In this document: in pieces, positions 7,901-10,903 of the stretch
Layout: each line of letters opens with the position of its first letter
Position numbering within the stretch: position 1 is the stretch's first letter
Origin: Granulicatella adiacens
GTDB taxonomy: Bacteria > Bacillota > Bacilli > Lactobacillales > Aerococcaceae
Direction of reading: 5' to 3'
DNA: 10,903 bases
Assembly (NCBI GenBank): GCA_018364485.1
Contig: JAGZLX010000057.1
Span: 1 to 10,903, forward strand
The notes under the pieces: generated by a model
The model's input: the letters and a program-made list of their open reading frames with translations, nothing else
The model's database searches: none
What the model was told of the DNA's origin: nothing
Made by a program: the position numbers and the translations under genes

Positions 7901-8398
7901 CTAATTGAACAAATTTAAATGTTGTTGCATGGTCTCCGCACTAGACTGCAACTGTTGAAGAGAAGTATTAAAGTCTTTCATCCACTCGGTTGAAACGACT
8001 GACAATTTTAACCGCGCTTCGTTTGTCATGCGAAGCAATGTTTCAAGCGACTGTAAAATGTCGTCTGATTCCTTACCGACCAGTTCCGTTCGGTAAGTTG
8101 CAATCAGCATTTCACGGTCCGTTTTAAATTGTTCATACAGTAATCGGTCACAAGACGCAGCCAAAAAGCAAGTACGAGCAGTCAAATTTTCCGTATTACA
8201 AATCATGATAATGTTATTGGCATTCTGAAATCGTTGTTGATGTGGATCTTGATTTTTTGGATTGTCACATAACTCCATGGTTTGTGCCTGAACTCGAAAC
8301 CACTTTAAGCATTTCTCTTCGGGGATACCAAAGCGTTCGAGGGCTCGTTGTTTAAAGTGTTTTGTGAGAGAATACTGTTGAAGATTCGCAAGTCCCAT
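7901..8398 (-). CDS. Hypothetical protein, 165 residues, unrecognised
   Basis: I do not recognise this protein with confidence. The ATG at 8398 is chosen because AAAGGAGGT lies seven bases upstream; an in-frame TTG at 8419 lies upstream of that RBS and would be poorly placed. The N-terminal part has THE pattern TKHFKQRALERFGIPEEKC (residues 12-30), and NANNIIMICNTENLTARTCFL follows at 59-79. A conserved-looking His/Arg start followed by a beta-hairpin-like stretch is reminiscent of DUF4258/BrnT-like small folds, but that is a weak visual impression. Residues about 84-165 look alpha-helical, with heptad-like Leu spacing and a Gln-rich end. It has five Cys (30, 44, 67, 77, 83), and no signal peptide or membrane segment, so it is likely cytoplasmic. 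It is monocistronic and divergent from infC. Its RBS, TATAAT box and terminator support a real gene. Confidence 0.8.
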   Translation of the reverse strand: MGLANLQQYSLTKHFKQRALERFGIPEEKCLKWFRVQAQTMELCDNPKNQDPHQQRFQNANNIIMICNTENLTARTCFLAASCDRLLYEQFKTDREMLIATYRTELVGKESDDILQSLETLLRMTNEARLKLSVVSTEWMKDFNTSLQQLQSSAETMQQHLNLFN

Positions 8399-8431
8399 AG
8401 CGTACACCTCCTTTCTCAAATTTTCACCTAT

Positions 8432-8459
8432 ATTATACTCCTCACGCTAGAGAAAAACA
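8432..8459 (-). promoter_or_regulatory. Predicted promoter of the minus-strand orphan gene
   Basis: A perfect TATAAT lies on the minus strand at 8437-8432, about 33 bases before the chosen ATG and upstream of its RBS. The -35 box is weak: TGTTTT at 8459-8454 with 16-base spacing is the best candidate. Its position, divergent from the first infC promoter (from 8480), gives a compact bidirectional control region. Confidence 0.55.
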
Positions 8460-8479
8460 CGAAAAGAAGAGTAGATTTG

Positions 8480-8508
8480 TTGACGAATGTGAGGGAATAC
8501 GGTATTCT
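8480..8508 (+). promoter_or_regulatory. infC promoter P1
   Basis: TTGACG (8480-8485) and TATTCT (8503-8508) are exactly 17 bases apart, close to the sigma-A consensus. Transcription would start near 8515, about 237 bases before the infC start codon, and run through the second promoter and the leader attenuator. Confidence 0.65.
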
Positions 8509-8550
8509 ACTAAAAGGAAAAATTAATAGTGACCTGTAAAGGGATATGTG

Positions 8551-8579
8551 TTGACAGATTCTCTATTATTTGGTAGACT
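8551..8579 (+). promoter_or_regulatory. infC promoter P2, consensus -35 with extended -10
   Basis: A perfect TTGACA (8551-8556) is followed after 17 bases by TAGACT (8574-8579), with TGG immediately before it as an extended -10 element. The start would be near 8586, giving a leader of about 165 bases that contains the whole attenuator. This is the best promoter in the window. Confidence 0.75.
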
Positions 8580-8585
8580 ATTGGA

Positions 8586-8748
8586 GTTGAGAAAACAAGC
8601 AGAAGCATCCCGCTTCTCGCCTAAGTTGACACTGGTCCTTGGGCTGATAGGAAATGTTCAAGTTTTAAAAAGACATTGGCAGCGGGAGTATTCTATTACT
8701 TCCGTTGCTTTTTTGCTTTTTTTCTCTCAAAAATTCTTGGAGGTGAAT
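8586..8748 (+). promoter_or_regulatory. infC-rpmI-rplT leader, L20-leader-like transcription attenuator
   Basis: The untranslated leader contains mutually exclusive structures. An early hairpin (8601-8606 with 8612-8617, loop ATCCC) is compatible with the downstream terminator (8679-8708). Alternatively, TCCCGCT (8608-8614) can pair with AGCGGGA (8681-8687), opening both and acting as antiterminator. In Bacillus subtilis, ribosomal protein L20 binds the infC leader and favours premature termination (Rfam L20 leader class). The same operon order and a leader terminator here make the same logic likely, with the protein-binding site itself not verified. The ribosome binding site GGAGGT (8739-8744) lies just after the T-tracts. 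Confidence 0.75.
8679..8723 (+). terminator. Attenuator terminator in the infC leader
   Basis: A 12-pair stem (8679-8690 with 8697-8708, two G/T pairs) with loop TTCTAT is followed by six T residues, GC, then seven more T residues. It ends about 30 bases before the infC start, so it must be conditionally read through. Confidence 0.88.
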
Positions 8749-8751
8749 ATC

Positions 8752-9267
8752 ATAGCAAAAGATATGATGGTCAATGATGGAATTCGCGCTCGTGAGTTAC
8801 GTGTTATTGACAATAACGGTGAACAAATTGGTGTTCAAACGAAAAACGATGCTTTACGTTTAGCAGAACAAGCTGGACTTGATCTAGTATTAGTTTCGCC
8901 AAACGCAAAACCGCCAGTTGCCAGAATCATGGATTATGGTAAATATCGCTTTGAACAACAGAAAAAAGAACGAGAAGCTCGCAAAAACCAAAAAGTCATC
9001 AATATCAAAGAAGTGCGTCTAAGCCCTACAATTGATGAGAACGACTTTAATACGAAGTTAAAAGCGGCGATCAAGTTCCTTGAAAAAGGTGATAAAGTCA
9101 AAGCAAGCATTCGCTTCAAAGGTCGTGCCATTACTCATAAAGAGATTGGTCAAAAAGTTCTCGAGCGTTTAGCAGAACAAGTTTCTGAAATCGCAACAGT
9201 TGAACAAAAGGCTAAAATGGACGGACGAAGCATGTTCTTGATGTTAGCACCTAAGAATGATAAGTAA
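8752..9267 (+). CDS. infC: Translation initiation factor IF-3, non-AUG start
   Basis: IF3 binds the 30S subunit, keeps it apart from 50S and proofreads the start codon and initiator tRNA. The 171-residue product has the N-domain from MVNDGIRARELRVID, the IF3 signature RIMDYGKYRFEQQK (residues 58-71), a Lys/Arg-rich linker, and the C-domain with KEVRLSPTID, RFKGRAITHKE and KMDGRSMF. The reading frame upstream has no ATG at the family start. GGAGGT (8739-8744) is followed by AATATC then ATA-GCA-AAA-GAT, so ATA at 8752 (seven bases from the RBS) is preferred and ATC at 8749 is possible. The in-frame GTG at 8743 lies inside the RBS, and ATG-ATG at 8764 would cut conserved residues. Rare AUU-like start codons in infC are a known means of IF3 self-control. 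It is the first gene of the infC-rpmI-rplT operon. Confidence 0.95.
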   Translation: MAKDMMVNDGIRARELRVIDNNGEQIGVQTKNDALRLAEQAGLDLVLVSPNAKPPVARIMDYGKYRFEQQKKEREARKNQKVINIKEVRLSPTIDENDFNTKLKAAIKFLEKGDKVKASIRFKGRAITHKEIGQKVLERLAEQVSEIATVEQKAKMDGRSMFLMLAPKNDK

Positions 9268-9290
9268 AAAAGTAACAGGAGGAAAGTCTC

Positions 9291-9491
9291 ATGCCAAAAC
9301 AAAAAACACACCGTGGTTCAGCTAAACGTTTCAAACGTACAGGTGGTGGAGGATTAAAACGTTCTCAAGCCTTCACAAGCCACCGTTTCCATGGCAAAAC
9401 TAAAAAACAACGTCGTCACTTGCGTAAACAAACAATGGTTCACGCTACTGACATCAAACGTATTAAACAACAATTAAGTCAAATGCGTTAA
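9291..9491 (+). CDS. rpmI: 50S ribosomal protein bL35
   Basis: The 66-residue basic protein MPKQKTHRGSAKRFKRTG... has the typical bL35 length and sequence, including the TSHRFHGKTKKQRRHLR segment and the terminal RIKQQL. It is a structural component of the large ribosomal subunit. AGGAGG (9277-9282) lies eight bases before ATG and the gene starts 23 bases after infC ends, consistent with cotranscription. No promoter or terminator separates them. Codon use is that of highly expressed genes, with CGT for nearly all Arg. Confidence 0.97.
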   Translation: MPKQKTHRGSAKRFKRTGGGGLKRSQAFTSHRFHGKTKKQRRHLRKQTMVHATDIKRIKQQLSQMR

Positions 9492-9559
9492 TTCAGCACG
9501 CAAACTATTACATTTTCAAGCCAGTCGCAAGAGACTGATAGACCAAGGAGGAATTAATT

Positions 9560-9919
9560 ATGCCACGTGTTAAAGGTGGAACAGTTACTCGTCGTCGTCG
9601 TAACCGCGTTTTAAAATTAGCTAAAGGTTACTACGGAGCGAAATCAAAATTATTTAAAACAGCTAAACAAGCAGTCATGAAATCATATATGTATGCTTAC
9701 CGTGACCGTCGTCAAAAGAAACGTGACTTCCGTAAATTATGGATCGCACGTATCAATGCGGCAGCTCGTTTAAACGGATTAAGCTACAGCAAATTAATGC
9801 ACGGCTTAAAATTAGCTGGTATCGAAATGAACCGCAAAATGTTAGCTGACTTAGCAGTTAACGATGCAGCTGCTTTCACAGTATTAGCAGACAAAGCTAA
9901 AGAAGCATTAGCAAAATAA
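9560..9919 (+). CDS. rplT: 50S ribosomal protein bL20
   Basis: The 119-residue protein begins MPRVKGGTVTRRRRNRVLKLAKGYYGAKS, the classic bL20 opening, with RDRRQKKRDFRKLWIARINAA in the middle and a globular C-terminal half. It binds 23S rRNA early in large-subunit assembly. In Bacillus subtilis it is also the repressor of this operon, acting on the infC leader; the attenuator upstream of infC here fits that loop. AAGGAGG (9545-9551) lies eight bases before ATG. The 68-base gap after rpmI holds a small hairpin (CAGTC 9522-9526 with GACTG 9533-9537) without a T-tract, so the operon should continue through it. Confidence 0.97.
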   Translation: MPRVKGGTVTRRRRNRVLKLAKGYYGAKSKLFKTAKQAVMKSYMYAYRDRRQKKRDFRKLWIARINAAARLNGLSYSKLMHGLKLAGIEMNRKMLADLAVNDAAAFTVLADKAKEALAK

Positions 9920-9937
9920 TTTTATTTTCTAGATAAT
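9908..9937 (+). promoter_or_regulatory. Possible promoter of rplM-rpsI
   Basis: TTAGCA (9908-9913, inside the end of rplT) and GATAAT (9932-9937) are 18 bases apart. The expected start, about 9943-9944, coincides with the first base of the leader hairpin. The -35 box is only four of six. No intrinsic terminator lies between rplT and rplM, so readthrough from the infC promoters is also possible. Confidence 0.35.
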
Positions 9938-9942
9938 AGATC

Positions 9943-9971
9943 CACATTTGAGCCCCGTTAAACTCAATGTG
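9943..9971 (+). promoter_or_regulatory. rplM leader hairpin, candidate L13 leader
   Basis: CACATT-T-GAG (9943-9952) pairs with CTCAATGTG (9963-9971), giving nine pairs with a single bulged T and a 10-base loop CCCCGTTAAA. No T-tract follows, so it is not a terminator. Firmicutes carry a described L13 leader motif just upstream of rplM, and this hairpin is in the right place 22 bases before the RBS GGAGG. The assignment rests on position and structure; sequence match to the family was not tested. Confidence 0.5.
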
Positions 9972-10005
9972 AAGAATACCAAGAAAGAAATTGGAGGAAA
10001 CAATC

Positions 10006-10449
10006 GTGCGTACAACATACATGGCTAAAGCTAGCACTACAGAACGTAACTGGGTTGTTATCGACGCTACTGATGTGCCATTAGGACGTCTTTCAGCTGT
10101 TGCAGCAAGCATTTTACGTGGAAAAAACAAACCAACATTTACACCTAACGTTGATACAGGTGATTTCGTAATCATCATCAACGCTGACAAAGTTGCCTTA
10201 ACAGGTAAAAAAGCAACTGATAAAGTTTACTATCACCACTCAAACCACCCTGGTGGATTGACTGCTCGTACAGCTGGTGAATTACGTGCTAACAACTCTC
10301 GTAAATTAGTTGAATTATCAATCAAAGGCATGTTACCTAAGAACTCATTAGGTCGTCGTCAATTTACTAAATTACATGTTTACGGTGGAGCTGAACATCC
10401 ACATGCTGCACAACAACCAGTAGCAGTAGACATCCAATCACTAATCTAA
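10006..10449 (+). CDS. rplM: 50S ribosomal protein uL13, GTG start
   Basis: The 147-residue protein begins MRTTYMAKA with GTG as start, eight bases after GGAGG (9993-9997). The longer in-frame start at 9991 would begin on top of the ribosome binding site, and the ATG at 10021 would remove the family's conserved RTTYM opening. Family landmarks are WVVIDATDVPLGRLS, RGKNKPTFTPNVDTGDFV, GMLPKNSLGRRQ and the end VYGGAEHPHAAQQP. It is an early-assembly protein of the large subunit. It pairs with rpsI in a two-gene unit: the rpsI ribosome binding site overlaps its stop codon. Confidence 0.96.
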   Translation: MRTTYMAKASTTERNWVVIDATDVPLGRLSAVAASILRGKNKPTFTPNVDTGDFVIIINADKVALTGKKATDKVYYHHSNHPGGLTARTAGELRANNSRKLVELSIKGMLPKNSLGRRQFTKLHVYGGAEHPHAAQQPVAVDIQSLI

Positions 10450-10462
10450 GGAGGAAAAAGCA

Positions 10463-10855
10463 TTGGCTCAAGCACAATACCGCGGCACTGGACGCCGTAA
10501 AAACTCAACTGCCCGTGTTATCTTAGTACCAGGGACAGGAAACATTACAATTAACAAAAAATCAATCGAAGAATACATCCCATTTGCTTACTTACACGAA
10601 GTAATCAAACAACCTTTAAACTTAACTGAAACATTAGGTTCATACGACGTTTTAGTTAACGTTAACGGTGGTGGATTCACAGGTCAATCAGGAGCTATCC
10701 GTCACGGAATCGCTCGTGCATTATTAACAGTTGACCCTGACTTCCGTGGAGTGTTAAAAGCTGCTGGCTTATTAACACGTGACCCACGTATGAAAGAACG
10801 TAAAAAACCAGGCTTGAAAAAAGCTCGTAAAGCATCACAATTTAGTAAACGTTAA
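10463..10855 (+). CDS. rpsI: 30S ribosomal protein uS9, TTG start
   Basis: The 130-residue protein MAQAQYRGTGRRKNSTARV... is full-length, with NVNGGGFTGQSGAIRHGIARAL in the middle and the conserved basic tail ending KASQFSKR. That C-terminal tail reaches the P-site tRNA in the small subunit. The start is TTG, chosen because AAGGAGG (10448-10454) lies eight bases upstream and the Ala-Gln that follows matches the family N-terminus; no in-frame ATG or GTG exists nearby. The RBS begins inside the rplM stop codon (TAA, 10447-10449), so translational coupling with rplM is likely. Confidence 0.96.
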   Translation: MAQAQYRGTGRRKNSTARVILVPGTGNITINKKSIEEYIPFAYLHEVIKQPLNLTETLGSYDVLVNVNGGGFTGQSGAIRHGIARALLTVDPDFRGVLKAAGLLTRDPRMKERKKPGLKKARKASQFSKR

Positions 10856-10878
10856 AACTTATTTAAACTTATTGAAAG

Positions 10879-10903
10879 CATTTCGTATCAAAAATACGGG
10901 ATG
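10879..10903 (+). terminator. Probable rpsI terminator hairpin, cut by the window end
   Basis: CATTTCGTAT (10879-10888) can pair with ATACGGGATG (10894-10903) through ten positions, two of them G/T, around loop CAAAA. The stem runs to the final base, so any T-tract is outside the window. Position 23 bases after the rpsI stop codon fits a terminator. Confidence 0.55.

Noticed and set aside
8399..8419. TTG start at 8419 for the minus-strand orphan gene
   Set aside because: The strong AAAGGAGGT lies inside this extension and points to the ATG at 8398.
8348..8539. Small + strand ORF overlapping the orphan gene's 5' end and infC promoter P1
   Set aside because: No RBS, and it covers the divergent promoters; composition is non-coding-like.
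8548..8751. In-frame upstream extension of infC beginning at GTG 8548 (about 68 codons)
   Set aside because: The extension runs through promoter P2 and the leader terminator with its T-tracts, lacks an RBS and does not resemble any IF3 N-terminus. The RBS at 8739-8744 fixes the start downstream.
9991..10005. Longer start of rplM at 9991
   Set aside because: It would start within the ribosome binding site itself; GTG at 10006 gives the conserved RTTYM N-terminus at ideal spacing.

Overview
The window looks like a chromosomal segment of a low-GC Gram-positive of the order Lactobacillales. The evidence is Bacilli-type ribosomal proteins and IF3, strong AGGAGG ribosome binding sites, a YSIRK-type signal peptide and LPNTG sortase signals. 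The CshA-like adhesins and the IF3 N-terminus suggest a Carnobacteriaceae or Granulicatella-like oral commensal, but that assignment is inference.

Positions 1-5580 hold two tandem paralogous cell-wall-anchored adhesins on the + strand. The first enters the window already truncated at its 5' end. The second is complete (1304 residues), with a signal peptide, a CshA-like non-repetitive region, a GEVED-type module, CshA-type repeats, a Pro-rich wall-spanning stretch and LPNTG. Each gene ends in its own intrinsic terminator and the second has its own promoter, so they need not be cotranscribed. Positions 5581-7591 encode a cytoplasmic S9-family (prolyl oligopeptidase type) serine peptidase with a complete Ser-Asp-His triad.

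Positions 7592-7900 carry no gene. They hold a long imperfect palindrome (7617-7847, at least 49 paired positions) with an inner hairpin, lying between convergent genes; its identity is unknown. A minus-strand orphan gene of 165 codons (7901-8398) follows, with a perfect TATAAT -10 box and its own likely terminator. It is divergent from the translation operon.

Positions 8480-10855 are a translation block: infC-rpmI-rplT, then rplM-rpsI. infC has two strong tandem promoters and a leader with an intrinsic terminator that can be pre-empted by an upstream 7-base complement, as expected for L20 autoregulation. infC appears to start at a rare AUA (or AUC) codon, rplM at GTG and rpsI at TTG. A hairpin upstream of rplM sits where the L13 leader is found. 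The window ends inside a hairpin that is probably the rpsI terminator.

I see no CRISPR array, tRNA, rRNA, insertion sequence or prophage. The least explained items are the 231-bp palindrome, the orphan minus-strand gene and the detailed architecture of the infC leader.
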